Of a stretch of 64,000 nt of DNA, positions 25,291 through 33,602 are shown one piece after another. The DNA is taken from the NCBI GenBank assembly GCA_030765525.1, contig JAVCCK010000022.1, positions 4,768 to 68,767 of the forward strand, read 5' to 3'. Source of the DNA: Candidatus Lernaella stagnicola (GTDB lineage Bacteria; Lernaellota; Lernaellaia; Lernaellales; Lernaellaceae). Under the pieces are notes generated by a model, which saw only the letters and a list, made by a program, of their open reading frames with translations, did not search any database and was not told the origin of the DNA. Numbering within the stretch: the stretch's first letter is position 1; the number at the start of each line of letters is the position of its first letter. The position numbers and the translations under genes are program-made.

Positions 25291-27105
25291 CTAGCCGTCG
25301 TGGTGGACCGATTTACGGCCCTGAACGCTTTCGGCCAATTTCAACGCTTCGTCCAGGCTGAAAGTCGGTTGGAAACCGGTCTCTTCCTGGAGCAAGGCAT
25401 CAAAGGCCGAACGGAAGTTATTAAGGGTGGTGAGCACGGGGTTCGGCGACGTTTGCCCCAAACCGCAACGGCTGGCTTTGATGATCGTATCGCCAAGGTT
25501 CTGCAGGTAGTCGACGTCCGACTTCTTGCCCTTGCCGGTGCGAATCTCATGCAGCTTCTGCCTCAACAAACGGTTGCCGACGCGACAGGGCGTACAGTAA
25601 CCGCAGCTTTCGTGAATGAAGAAGTCCATGAAGGATTCGGCGATCTCCAGCACGTCACGCTCCGCACTGAACACCATGATCGAACCGCCGGTGGCCAAGT
25701 CGTCGAAGCAAAGACAGCGGTCGAAGTCGCCCTCGCCGATCAGTTGGCCGGACGGGCCGCCGATTTGCACGGCGTTGACGTCCTCGGCGCCGACGGTTTC
25801 GAGCAACTCGCGAACCGTGATGCCGAAAGGTAATTCGTACACGCCGGGACCCGAGCAATCGCCGGAGACCGACATCAACTTCGTGCCCGTCGTGCCGTGC
25901 GTGCCGATTTCGTTGAAGAACGCGGCGCCGCGCTCCATGATCCGCGAAACACAGCACAAGGTTTCCACGTTGTTCACGACTGTCGGATGTCCGAGGTAGC
26001 CCTTCTGCGCCGGGAACGGCGGCCGATTCTTGGGATCGCCGCGCGTGCCTTCGCAGGAACTGATCAGCGCCGTCTCTTCACCGCAGACATACGCGCCGGC
26101 CCCGAGTTGGATCCGCAGGTCAAAAGTGAAGCCCTGCTTGCCCATCACGTTTTCGCCCAAGTAGTTGTTGGCTCGGGCGTTATCCAGCATGTCATTCAGG
26201 AAGTCGTACAAGTAGGCGTATTCGGCCCGCAAGTAGACAACACCCTGCGTTGCGCCGCAGGCGTACCCGGCGATGATCATGCCTTCAAAAAGCATTTCGG
26301 CGCGCTCGGTAAGCAGCACGCGGTCTTTGAACGTGCCGGGCTCACCCTCATCGGCGTTGCAGAGGATGTACTTCTGGTCGCCCTCGGCGCCGCGGGTAAA
26401 TTCCCACTTCAAGCCGGTCGGGAAACCGGCGCCGCCGCGGCCGCGTAAGCGCGCGTTCTTGATTTCCTTGATGACCTCGACCGGGCTCATCGACAGCGCC
26501 TTGTGCAAAGCCCTGCCCATTTCGAAGGGAGCGAAGATCACCTCGCCTTTGCGACGGATGTTGTTGTGCACCATGGCTTTAACCAATTCGTGCGCATTGT
26601 TACCGTCGCCCAAGCGCTTGATCAGCTTGTGCGGATCGCCGTCGTCGCGCAGGCCTTGGACGATTTCGCGAGCTTTGTCGCTGTTCAAGTATGTGATGAT
26701 CACATCGTTGATCATCGCGGCCGGTGCCTGGTCGCTCATGCCGATGCACGGCGTCCACTCCAGCGAAATCTTGCCGTCCGGCGTTGTTTCGCCGAAATCG
26801 ATGCCCAATTCCTCGCGAAAAGCGTCGGCGACTTTGTCGGCCCCTTGGTAGCGGTCCACAATGTCGTTACACAGTCGGATGACGATTTCCCCCCTCGGTT
26901 CACCGTAGTAGAAGGAGTAAAATGAAATCAGACTCGACACCTCGACCCGGGGCATGTTCAACTCTTTCGCGATCAGGTCGATTGCCTCGCTCGAAAGGTA
27001 GTCGTGTTCGGCCTGGACCAAACGGACTACGTCCATCAAGCGGGTGCGATCGTTCCCGACCTCACCACAGACTCTCTGGATAGTTGCTGCCAAACTCTCG
27101 TTCAT
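25291..27105 (-). CDS. hoxF: Diaphorase subunit HoxF (NuoE-NuoF fusion)
   Basis: A 604-residue flavoprotein. Residues 1-160 form a NuoE/HoxE-like thioredoxin domain in which only two of the four iron-sulfur cysteines remain (LCNDIVD and TPCIGMS replace C-x4-C and C-x3-C), so that cluster is probably lost. The NuoF part has RGRGGAGFPTGLKW and CNADEGEPGTFKDR (NAD and FMN binding), GAGAYVCGEETAL, an SLBB-like segment and the 4Fe-4S ligands ESCGYCTPCR plus SRCGLGQ. It is the NAD-reducing module; no separate hoxE is nearby. ATG 27105 has GAGG six bases upstream and is preferred to an earlier GTG. Confidence 0.95.
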   Translation of the reverse strand: MNESLAATIQRVCGEVGNDRTRLMDVVRLVQAEHDYLSSEAIDLIAKELNMPRVEVSSLISFYSFYYGEPRGEIVIRLCNDIVDRYQGADKVADAFREELGIDFGETTPDGKISLEWTPCIGMSDQAPAAMINDVIITYLNSDKAREIVQGLRDDGDPHKLIKRLGDGNNAHELVKAMVHNNIRRKGEVIFAPFEMGRALHKALSMSPVEVIKEIKNARLRGRGGAGFPTGLKWEFTRGAEGDQKYILCNADEGEPGTFKDRVLLTERAEMLFEGMIIAGYACGATQGVVYLRAEYAYLYDFLNDMLDNARANNYLGENVMGKQGFTFDLRIQLGAGAYVCGEETALISSCEGTRGDPKNRPPFPAQKGYLGHPTVVNNVETLCCVSRIMERGAAFFNEIGTHGTTGTKLMSVSGDCSGPGVYELPFGITVRELLETVGAEDVNAVQIGGPSGQLIGEGDFDRCLCFDDLATGGSIMVFSAERDVLEIAESFMDFFIHESCGYCTPCRVGNRLLRQKLHEIRTGKGKKSDVDYLQNLGDTIIKASRCGLGQTSPNPVLTTLNNFRSAFDALLQEETGFQPTFSLDEALKLAESVQGRKSVHHDG

Positions 27106-27156
27106 CGATAACCTCACTGTTAAGAAACGTTCGTTCGGGGTTCAAATACGTGTATG

Positions 27157-27174
27157 TGAATGAGCACTCATTCA
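27157..27174. promoter_or_regulatory. 18-bp perfect palindromic operator before hoxF
   Basis: TGAATGAGCACTCATTCA has perfect 8-base arms around CA/TG. It fits TGAATGA-N4-TCATTCA, an operator type known for TetR-family regulators such as Bacillus FadR. It starts roughly 13 bases downstream of the predicted hoxF transcription start, a typical repressor position. No TetR gene is in the window. Confidence 0.6.
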
Positions 27175-27193
27175 TATTTTCCTCGTAGGCGAA

Positions 27194-27222
27194 ACCATAC
27201 CGGTTACGATATTACGCGTCAA
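27194..27222 (-). promoter_or_regulatory. Sigma70-type promoter of the hox operon
   Basis: Minus-strand TTGACG (27217-27222), 17-base spacer, TATGGT (27194-27199). The predicted start near 27187 gives a leader of about 80 bases containing the palindrome at 27157-27174. The rest of the gap to 27487 shows no gene that I can support. Confidence 0.6.
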
Positions 27223-27487
27223 GACTATTTTCGCATTATTATCCCGCTTTTGAGACCGGGGATCGGCAAGATTCCCATGGACATGCCCGACCGCGGCGGC
27301 GACGCGGTGATCGGCAATTTTGCTATACATTCCAAGACCTTCGGCAACCCCCAAGGTCTAATGCACAACGGTGACGCGGCCCCGAGCATCGCCAACGACA
27401 AATCAGAGCTGAACGCATAATAGCCATAATATAACGCTCACCCCCGCACATTGTTAAAGTAATGAGAAGTTCCTGTTTTTAAGTTAT

Positions 27488-28117
27488 TTACAACTTCACA
27501 GCGACAGAAAGACCGTCCCGCAACGGCAGTACCACGGTTTCAAAATCCGTACTCTCCGCGAGCGCCTGGTTGAACGCCAAAACCCCCGCGGTGGCCGGGT
27601 CGAAGTCCTCGTCGACAACCTTGCCGTGCCAAAGCGCGTTGTCGGTGACGAAAAGACCGCCGGGGCGCAGCAATCTTCTGGCTACGGCGATCGAAGCCGG
27701 GTAGTCCTCCTTGTCAATGTCGTTAAATACGATGTCGTAGGGACCTTCCAGCCCCTCCGCCACGCCTAGCGCTTCGCCGATGTGAAAGCGAAGCTTGTCG
27801 GCCAAACCGGCGCGCTGAAAAAACGCCTCCGCATGTGCCCGGTTCTCAGGTTCGGTGTCGATGCACTCCACAACACCCCCGGCAGGCATCGCCAGCGCGA
27901 ACCAGTAGGCGCTATATCCGTAACCGGAGCCCAATTCCAGCACGCGTTTTGCCCCGGCAAATCGAGTGACGGCAAATAAGAAGCGACCCACGTCGGGGCC
28001 GATGATAGGGAAGTCGCGCTCCGCGGCGATCGCTTCCATCTCGGTGAGAACCGCGTCGCGCGGCGCGCTGACGCTTTCGAGGTACTGTTCCAATTTCGGG
28101 TGGACGATAGGCAACAT
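27488..28117 (-). CDS. SAM-dependent O-methyltransferase (class I, caffeoyl-CoA type)
   Basis: A 209-residue methyltransferase with the motif VLELGSGYGYSAYWFALAM (SAM-binding motif I), VVECIDTEPENRAHAEAFFQ, a possible metal site in DIVFNDIDKEDY, and LLRPGGLFVTDNALWHGKV. This is the catechol/caffeoyl-CoA O-methyltransferase group; the acceptor is unknown. ATG 28117 is preferred because AGGAG lies eight bases upstream and the conserved family N-terminus begins there; a longer frame to 28189 is unlikely. It is monocistronic and divergent from pncA. Confidence 0.85.
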   Translation of the reverse strand: MLPIVHPKLEQYLESVSAPRDAVLTEMEAIAAERDFPIIGPDVGRFLFAVTRFAGAKRVLELGSGYGYSAYWFALAMPAGGVVECIDTEPENRAHAEAFFQRAGLADKLRFHIGEALGVAEGLEGPYDIVFNDIDKEDYPASIAVARRLLRPGGLFVTDNALWHGKVVDEDFDPATAGVLAFNQALAESTDFETVVLPLRDGLSVAVKL

Positions 28118-28228
28118 CGGGCCTGCTCCTTTTCGATTCTGAAAAACATAATAATCACCGACGCAAAGGTAAACTTGGCAGCGACACACAGGCGCGCTAG
28201 GTTATGAGCAAATGCGAGAGAGGCAGCG

Positions 28229-28849
28229 ATGCGAACCCACGATCACGTGCTTGTTGTTGTCGATGTGCAGAACGATTTTTGCCCGGGCGGCGCTTTGGCC
28301 GTTCCTGAGGGCGACCGGGTCGTGCCGGTGGTCAATCGCTTGCTCGATCGATTCGAGTTGGTCGTTTTCACACAAGATTGGCATCCGGCGAATCACCGTT
28401 CCTTCGCCTCGACCCACCCGGGTCGCGAACCCTACGACGTTGTCCCGATGGCCTACGGCGAGCAGGTGTTATGGCCGGACCACTGCGTGCAGGGCCGCCA
28501 AGGCGCCGCTTTCCACCCGGAATTGCGCCTCGACTGCGCCAACTTGATCATCCGCAAGGGCACAACGCCGGAGATCGACTCCTATTCAACGTTTTTCGAA
28601 AATGACAAGCGGACGTCCACCGGCCTGGCGGGCTATCTGCGTGACCGCGGCGTTCGACACGTACTGCTCGCCGGGCTTGCCACCGATTTTTGCGTGTTGT
28701 GGTCGTCGCTCGATGCCCGACGGCTCGGCTTTGAGGTCACCGTGATCGAGGACGCGTGTCGCGGGATCGATTTGAACGGCTCGCTGGAAAACGCGTGGCG
28801 AGATATGGACGAGGCGGGCGTCAACCGCGTCACGTCGTCGCATTTGTAA
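28229..28849 (+). CDS. pncA: Nicotinamidase PncA
   Basis: A 206-residue isochorismatase-fold hydrolase converting nicotinamide to nicotinate. The triad is D12 (VVDVQNDFCPGG), K110 (RKGTTPEIDSYS) and C155 (ATDFCVLWSSLDA). The metal site is in TQDWHPANHRSFA. It is 19 bases before pncB, making a two-gene NAD salvage operon next to the NAD-dependent hydrogenase. Confidence 0.95.
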   Translation: MRTHDHVLVVVDVQNDFCPGGALAVPEGDRVVPVVNRLLDRFELVVFTQDWHPANHRSFASTHPGREPYDVVPMAYGEQVLWPDHCVQGRQGAAFHPELRLDCANLIIRKGTTPEIDSYSTFFENDKRTSTGLAGYLRDRGVRHVLLAGLATDFCVLWSSLDARRLGFEVTVIEDACRGIDLNGSLENAWRDMDEAGVNRVTSSHL

Positions 28850-28868
28850 AGGGACGGGACAACCGACG

Positions 28869-30296
28869 ATGCCCTACCCGACTTCACCGCTGTTCACCGA
28901 TCTGTATCAGCTAACGATGATGCAGGGCTATTTTCGGGAAGGAATGCACGAACGGTGGGCTTGTTTCGACCTATTTTTTCGCACCCTGCCCTTCGGCGGC
29001 GGTTTCGCGCTGACCGCGGGTTTGGCCGACGCGCTGGCCTTCCTACACGATCTCGCCTTTTCGCCGCCGGAAATCGGCTATTTGCGCTCGCTCGGCTTGT
29101 TTGATGAGCCTTTTCTGACCTACCTGGGCGACTTCCGTTTTGGCGGCACGGTTCACGCCGTGCCCGAGGGAACACCTGCTTTTCCTTACGAACCGTTGTT
29201 GCGTGTCGAGGGCGGGCTGGCCGAATGCCAACTCGTCGAGACTTCGCTGCTCAACACCATCAATTTCCAAACGTTGATCGCCACGAAAGCCGCCCGGGTG
29301 TGTCGGGCCGCCGGGGACGGAGCGGTGTTCGATTTCGGAATGCGGCGGGCACAAGGTCGCGACGGAGCCCTCAGCGCCAGTCGGGCGGCGTTCATCGGAG
29401 GGTGTTCCGGCTCTTCCAACGTCGAGGCCGGGCGGCATTTCGGCATTCCGGTACGCGGCACGCACGCTCACAGTTGGATCATGGCCTTCCCGGACGAACT
29501 TGCCGCTTTTCGCGCCTATGTCCGCCATTATCCGGACGGTGCGATTCTCCTCGTGGACACATACCACACGATGGAAAGCGGTATCCCCAACGCCATTACC
29601 GTAGCCCATGAAATGGAAACCGCCGGCCACAAGTTAATCGGCGTTCGTCTTGATTCGGGCGATTTAGCCAACCTCGCCAAGCAAACAAGAGCGATGTTGG
29701 ACGCGGCCGGGCTCCATTACGTCAAGATCGTGGCGTCCAGCGATTTGGACGAACACCGGATCACCGCGCTGCGTAAAGCCGGAGCGCCCATCGACCTGTG
29801 GGGTGTCGGAACGCGGCTGGTCACGGCGCACGACGACCCGGCCCTGTCCGGCGTCTACAAATTGGCCTGTTTGACCGACCGGCGCGGTGTGTTGCGTCCG
29901 GTACACAAGGAATCCGACACGCCGGAAAAGGCGACGTTGCCGGGCATCAAACAGGTTTGGCGCGTCGCCGACAGCGAAGCACGTTTGCTGGGTGACTACG
30001 TCGAAATGGCGGAACACGAGCCGCGGTTGAACGCGCCGCTGGAAGTTTTCGATCGCCGAACCTTGAAGCCCGGCGATACATGGTCGACGACGAGCGCTCG
30101 ACCGTTGCTCGAACTCGTTTTTCGGGACGGGGAAGCCCTCGAAACCGCGCCGCCGTTGGCAGATATCCGCGCCCGAGCCAAGGAAGAAATCGCCGGTTTA
30201 CCTCTAGAAGTCCAGGAGTCGCACCCGACCTCCGCCTATCAAGTGGCACTTGGCAAACACCTGGTCGCGTTGCTTCACAGCACAAGAAAGGGCTAA
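28869..30296 (+). CDS. pncB: Nicotinate phosphoribosyltransferase PncB
   Basis: A 475-residue enzyme making nicotinate mononucleotide from nicotinate and PRPP. Blocks: SPLFTDLYQLTMMQGYF, FDFGMRRAQGRDG, IGGCSGSSNVEAGRHFGIPVRGTHAHSWIMAF, LLVDTYHTMESGIPNAI and GVRLDSGDLANLA. Length fits the family. With PncA it completes the route from nicotinamide to the NAD precursor. Confidence 0.95.
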   Translation: MPYPTSPLFTDLYQLTMMQGYFREGMHERWACFDLFFRTLPFGGGFALTAGLADALAFLHDLAFSPPEIGYLRSLGLFDEPFLTYLGDFRFGGTVHAVPEGTPAFPYEPLLRVEGGLAECQLVETSLLNTINFQTLIATKAARVCRAAGDGAVFDFGMRRAQGRDGALSASRAAFIGGCSGSSNVEAGRHFGIPVRGTHAHSWIMAFPDELAAFRAYVRHYPDGAILLVDTYHTMESGIPNAITVAHEMETAGHKLIGVRLDSGDLANLAKQTRAMLDAAGLHYVKIVASSDLDEHRITALRKAGAPIDLWGVGTRLVTAHDDPALSGVYKLACLTDRRGVLRPVHKESDTPEKATLPGIKQVWRVADSEARLLGDYVEMAEHEPRLNAPLEVFDRRTLKPGDTWSTTSARPLLELVFRDGEALETAPPLADIRARAKEEIAGLPLEVQESHPTSAYQVALGKHLVALLHSTRKG

Positions 30297-30372
30297 ACGC
30301 CGCCGCCTCCCTATTTGCATCCTTGTTTGCCGTGTCTATTTTTTATTCAACAAAAAGATGCGAGGGGGAGTC

Positions 30373-30897
30373 ATGAGTCTCAAAGGTAAGACGGTCTACG
30401 TTTTCGCGGAAGACCTGTATGAGGAAATGGAACTTTGGGTTCCCGTTTATCGCCTGCGGGAAGCCGGGGCGGAAGTGTTCATCATCGGCACGGGATCGGC
30501 CCGCGAATACAAAGGGAAAAAGGGCTCGTATCCGGTGACGGTGGACGGAGCCGCGGCGGATTTCTCTGGTAGCCACTGTGACGCGCTGATCATTCCCGGC
30601 GGTTACGCGCCCGATAAGCTGCGGCGGTACAAGGATATCATTCGCATCACGCGTGAAGCGTTCGACAACGGCGTTCCGGTCGCGTCGATTTGCCACGGTC
30701 CCTGGGTTCTGTGCTCGGCCGACGTAGTGCGGGGCAAAAGAGTCACTGCTTCACCCGCCATTCGCGTGGACTTGGAGAACGCCGGCGCAATCTTCTTGGA
30801 CGAGGAAGTCGTAGTAGACGGTAACCTCATCACAAGCCGCCACCCCGATGACCTGCCGGCATTCAACAAGGCGATTATTGCCGCCATGCGTCATTAG
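30373..30897 (+). CDS. DJ-1/PfpI-family protein (YhbO type)
   Basis: A 174-residue protein with the nucleophile-elbow Cys C107 in ASICHGPWVL and the conserved early Glu region in DLYEEMELWVPVYRL. Such proteins are described as stress chaperones, glyoxalases or deglycases. ATG 30373 has GAGGGGGAG at good spacing; longer in-frame starts overlap pncB. An AT-rich stretch of about 70 bases separates it from pncB. Confidence 0.88.
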   Translation: MSLKGKTVYVFAEDLYEEMELWVPVYRLREAGAEVFIIGTGSAREYKGKKGSYPVTVDGAAADFSGSHCDALIIPGGYAPDKLRRYKDIIRITREAFDNGVPVASICHGPWVLCSADVVRGKRVTASPAIRVDLENAGAIFLDEEVVVDGNLITSRHPDDLPAFNKAIIAAMRH

Positions 30898-31504
30898 GGT
30901 CACGATCCTGGTATCTTTTACCAAATAGGCACCTTTCGAGCGCTCGTCACCATCCCTCATTGTTTATTTCATATCCGGTGTCCACTCGGCAAGAATGCGG
31001 TACTCTTGCTCCCTCGTATTGTCGGAAGCCACCGCATGTCATTCGCTGTTGAGATCCGCCGAACATATGGCCCGAAACGGCCGGTCCACTATTGCGACAG
31101 GAGCCAGACAGCGATTGTGAATCGAATCACAGATCAAAGAAAACCGATAGATACCATTGTTAATCGTCGCCGATTTCCCGCTCCTTTCTAGTTGGAAAAC
31201 AGGAGAAAAAGATTTTTCCGGGTCTTGTGTAGACCTAGAACTTTTTCTAGTATATACGTCACTATTCGGCTTGGATGGCCGGGGATCGGAAAAATACTAC
31301 GGGTCCCACAAGGTGAAGAGTGCATCCGCGAAGGGCGGCAATATCCCCGAATCGGGCCGAGATGTTTTGCTGGTTGGCTGTGTCCGAATGTGAACATTGT
31401 CGGCAAGGCACGGAATCTGGGAATGCCGTCCCGTAAGTATATGTGGGGCATCATTCAGAACGTCGAGAGTTCGGAGGGCAGTGGAGTATCGACGTGAGGG
31501 CGGG
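30898..31504 (+). other. 607-base intergenic region with a CRP/FNR-like site and long leader
   Basis: No gene can be supported here. It contains the perfect TGTGA-N6-TCACA palindrome at 31116-31131 and a small hairpin CTAGAA-CTTT-TTCTAG near 31229-31244. Two short open frames (about 60-80 codons) lack ribosome sites and recognisable sequence. If transcription starts near 31164, the leader before the gene at 31505 is about 340 bases. Confidence 0.5.
31116..31131. promoter_or_regulatory. Perfect CRP/FNR-type palindrome
   Basis: TGTGAATCGAATCACA is an exact TGTGA-N6-TCACA site. A -10-like TACCAT at 31152-31157 would give a start near 31164, with the palindrome centred about 41 bases upstream, the class II activator position for CRP-family proteins. 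Confidence 0.55.
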
Positions 31505-33184
31505 ATGAAGCAGACAATACTTGTACTGAGCGCGGAGAATAGTGCAGGCCGGAAAATCGGGAAGCTCCTCGCGAGTGACGGTTACGCCGTTAAGTATTGT
31601 CACGATGCCCGACAGGCGCTGGGCATTGCACTGCACCTTCAACCAGATTTGGTCGTTTGCGAGCGTGATCTGCCCGTGATCAACGGTCGTGAATTGGCCC
31701 GCCTGTTCAAGAGTCACGAGGTTCTCTGCAACATTCCGTTTCTGATGGTCACTCGCAAAATGCCTCCCGTGGAAGAAATGGAGCGGGCCGGTATGCGGAT
31801 TATGGCCGACGACTTCATCGAGTTGCCTGCCGAACGAGCCGGTCTGTTGAAGAAGATCGAACGCTGGTTGACGGAACGCAATAAGCCGCAAACCATCAAT
31901 CAGAAGATGGCCGGTCCCCTCGTCAATGCGTCCCAAGCGAAGAGCGGGCGCCCCTGGAATAAGGGCAAGGTGTCGCCGTCCTCCCTGTCCCGCTTGTTTT
32001 TGCACCTGATTCATTTCGGGGAATCGGGAACGCTGCGCTTCAAGGGCGACCGACGCCAGCTAAAAATACTGATTCAATCCGGATCGGTAGTGGAACTGAA
32101 ATCGAACTACATTCGCGACAATACGTTGGGTCGCTTTCTCATTCAGGTCGATAAAATCACACCGCGCGAAAACGACGCTTCCATACGCCTTTCGGAGGAA
32201 AAGGGGATTCCGCAGGGACAAGCGCTGGTGATGATGAACATTCTCAATCAAAATGAACTCGACTATTACCTGGCCCAGCAGAAGATCCTGAAAGTCCTAC
32301 AAGTTTTTACCGCGATGTGGCGTGGCGCCGCTTTTCATTTCGCCGCCGAGCGCCTTAGTTCCCGACGATACGACCTCGACCCCGTCCCGTTAGTTGATAT
32401 TCTCAAAAGAGGCATCCTCGAATTCGCGGAGGCTGAAACCCTGCAGCGAGCCTTCGCGCGAAACCGCAAAGAAAGCTGCGTTATGGAGTTGGGGCAAGGG
32501 CACACCGAGATCATGAAAGAGTTGCGGCTGGATCCAGACCTCTATCACATTGCCGATACCCTAAACAACATGAGCCTCCACCGTTTGAAAGAAACCAGTT
32601 CGGACCGTTTCGAAACATACATGCGTGTCGCGTTTTTACCCATCATGGCCAAAGGATTGGTTTTCGGCGACATGTTCGATCCCGAGGAGGAAGCGGCCGA
32701 TGACCTCCTCGTGCGCGAATTCGAACTGATCGGCGAACCCGACGATAACGTCGACCCGCAACTTCTCGACTGGAACCTTGAAGAATACAGCACGAACCTA
32801 ACCGAAGGCCGCACGTTCTTTAATCGCGGAGATTTTCGCGGCGCACACCACTTTCTCGAAAAAGCCCTCGATCTCAATCCCGTCAGCAGCGAAGCGGTAG
32901 CACTGATGGCTTGGTGCATTTACGAACTATCCGGTAAGCAGGACATCACGATTATCTATGAAGCCAAGGAGATGTTGAAAAAGGCGATTAGTCTTGACGA
33001 CACCAACGACGAGGCGTATTTGCTGCTCGGCCGAATTTTCAAGGCAGAGGGCAAAGACAGTTTGGCCGGTACCTATTTTCGGCGCGCCAACGAGATAAAT
33101 CCTGCCAACGAAGATGCGCGACGAGAAGTGAAGCTGCTCCAGATCAAGAAACGGCGATCCCGCGACCTGGGATTCCGTGGCTGA
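31505..33184 (+). CDS. Pseudo-receiver, DUF4388 and TPR protein
   Basis: A 559-residue cytoplasmic protein. Residues 1-125 have a receiver fold, but the phosphoacceptor position is E53 (CERDLP where LLDxxLP is usual) and the conserved Lys is Leu (IELPAE instead of xxKP), so it is probably not phosphorylated. Residues about 155-275 form a DUF4388 domain (SLSRLFLHLIHFGESGTLRFKG, a family block), common in deltaproteobacterial regulators. Residues about 430-550 hold TPR repeats (ALDLNPVSSEAVALMAWCIYELSG, AISLDDTNDEAYLLLGRIFKAEG). ATG 31505 follows GAGGGCGGG. It is followed by a genuine single-domain regulator. Confidence 0.82.
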   Translation: MKQTILVLSAENSAGRKIGKLLASDGYAVKYCHDARQALGIALHLQPDLVVCERDLPVINGRELARLFKSHEVLCNIPFLMVTRKMPPVEEMERAGMRIMADDFIELPAERAGLLKKIERWLTERNKPQTINQKMAGPLVNASQAKSGRPWNKGKVSPSSLSRLFLHLIHFGESGTLRFKGDRRQLKILIQSGSVVELKSNYIRDNTLGRFLIQVDKITPRENDASIRLSEEKGIPQGQALVMMNILNQNELDYYLAQQKILKVLQVFTAMWRGAAFHFAAERLSSRRYDLDPVPLVDILKRGILEFAEAETLQRAFARNRKESCVMELGQGHTEIMKELRLDPDLYHIADTLNNMSLHRLKETSSDRFETYMRVAFLPIMAKGLVFGDMFDPEEEAADDLLVREFELIGEPDDNVDPQLLDWNLEEYSTNLTEGRTFFNRGDFRGAHHFLEKALDLNPVSSEAVALMAWCIYELSGKQDITIIYEAKEMLKKAISLDDTNDEAYLLLGRIFKAEGKDSLAGTYFRRANEINPANEDARREVKLLQIKKRRSRDLGFRG

Positions 33185-33218
33185 TCCGTATCGCGGCTTC
33201 AATTCAACGAGGATTGTC

Positions 33219-33602
33219 ATGAAAGATTTGTCAATTTTGATTATTGAAGACGACGAGGTGGCGGCCGAAATTCTGCAGAATTTCGTGCAAAACAAATTTC
33301 CGGATGCCCGCGTGGAATGGTGCTGGAACGGCTACGAGGCGTTGGTTCGGGTCGCCGATTTCGGACCCGACCTGATTTTCCTTGATTACATGATGCCGAA
33401 AATCGACGGCACCTTGTTTCTCCGAGACCTGAAATGCTTAGAAAGCAAAGGAGCGTGCAAAGTCGCCATCGTATCGGCGTACGTAGATGAAGATCGGCGA
33501 CGCGAGTTCCTAGACGTCGGCGCGGATTACGTCGTGGATAAACCCATTCAAATCGAAGAAATTCACGCGATTTTGGACGAGGTGGTAAAGCAGCGCGCCT
33601 AG
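33219..33602 (+). CDS. Single-domain response regulator
   Basis: A 127-residue receiver with acidic IIEDDE, phosphoacceptor D56 in IFLDYMMPKIDG, switch IVSAYVDE and Lys in VVDKPIQ. No output domain. ATG 33219 has ACGAGGA upstream; an earlier in-frame ATG overlaps the previous gene. It follows the DUF4388 protein by 34 bases and ends tail-to-tail with the multi-PAS kinase (four-base overlap), suggesting the three act together. Confidence 0.88.
   Translation: MKDLSILIIEDDEVAAEILQNFVQNKFPDARVEWCWNGYEALVRVADFGPDLIFLDYMMPKIDGTLFLRDLKCLESKGACKVAIVSAYVDEDRRREFLDVGADYVVDKPIQIEEIHAILDEVVKQRA

Noticed and set aside
23907-25361. Plus-strand open frame antisense to hoxY/hoxU
   Set aside because: Shadow of genuine hydrogenase genes.
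27160-27420. 86-codon plus-strand open frame upstream of hoxF
   Set aside because: Overlaps the predicted hox promoter and palindrome, lacks a ribosome site and resembles no protein.
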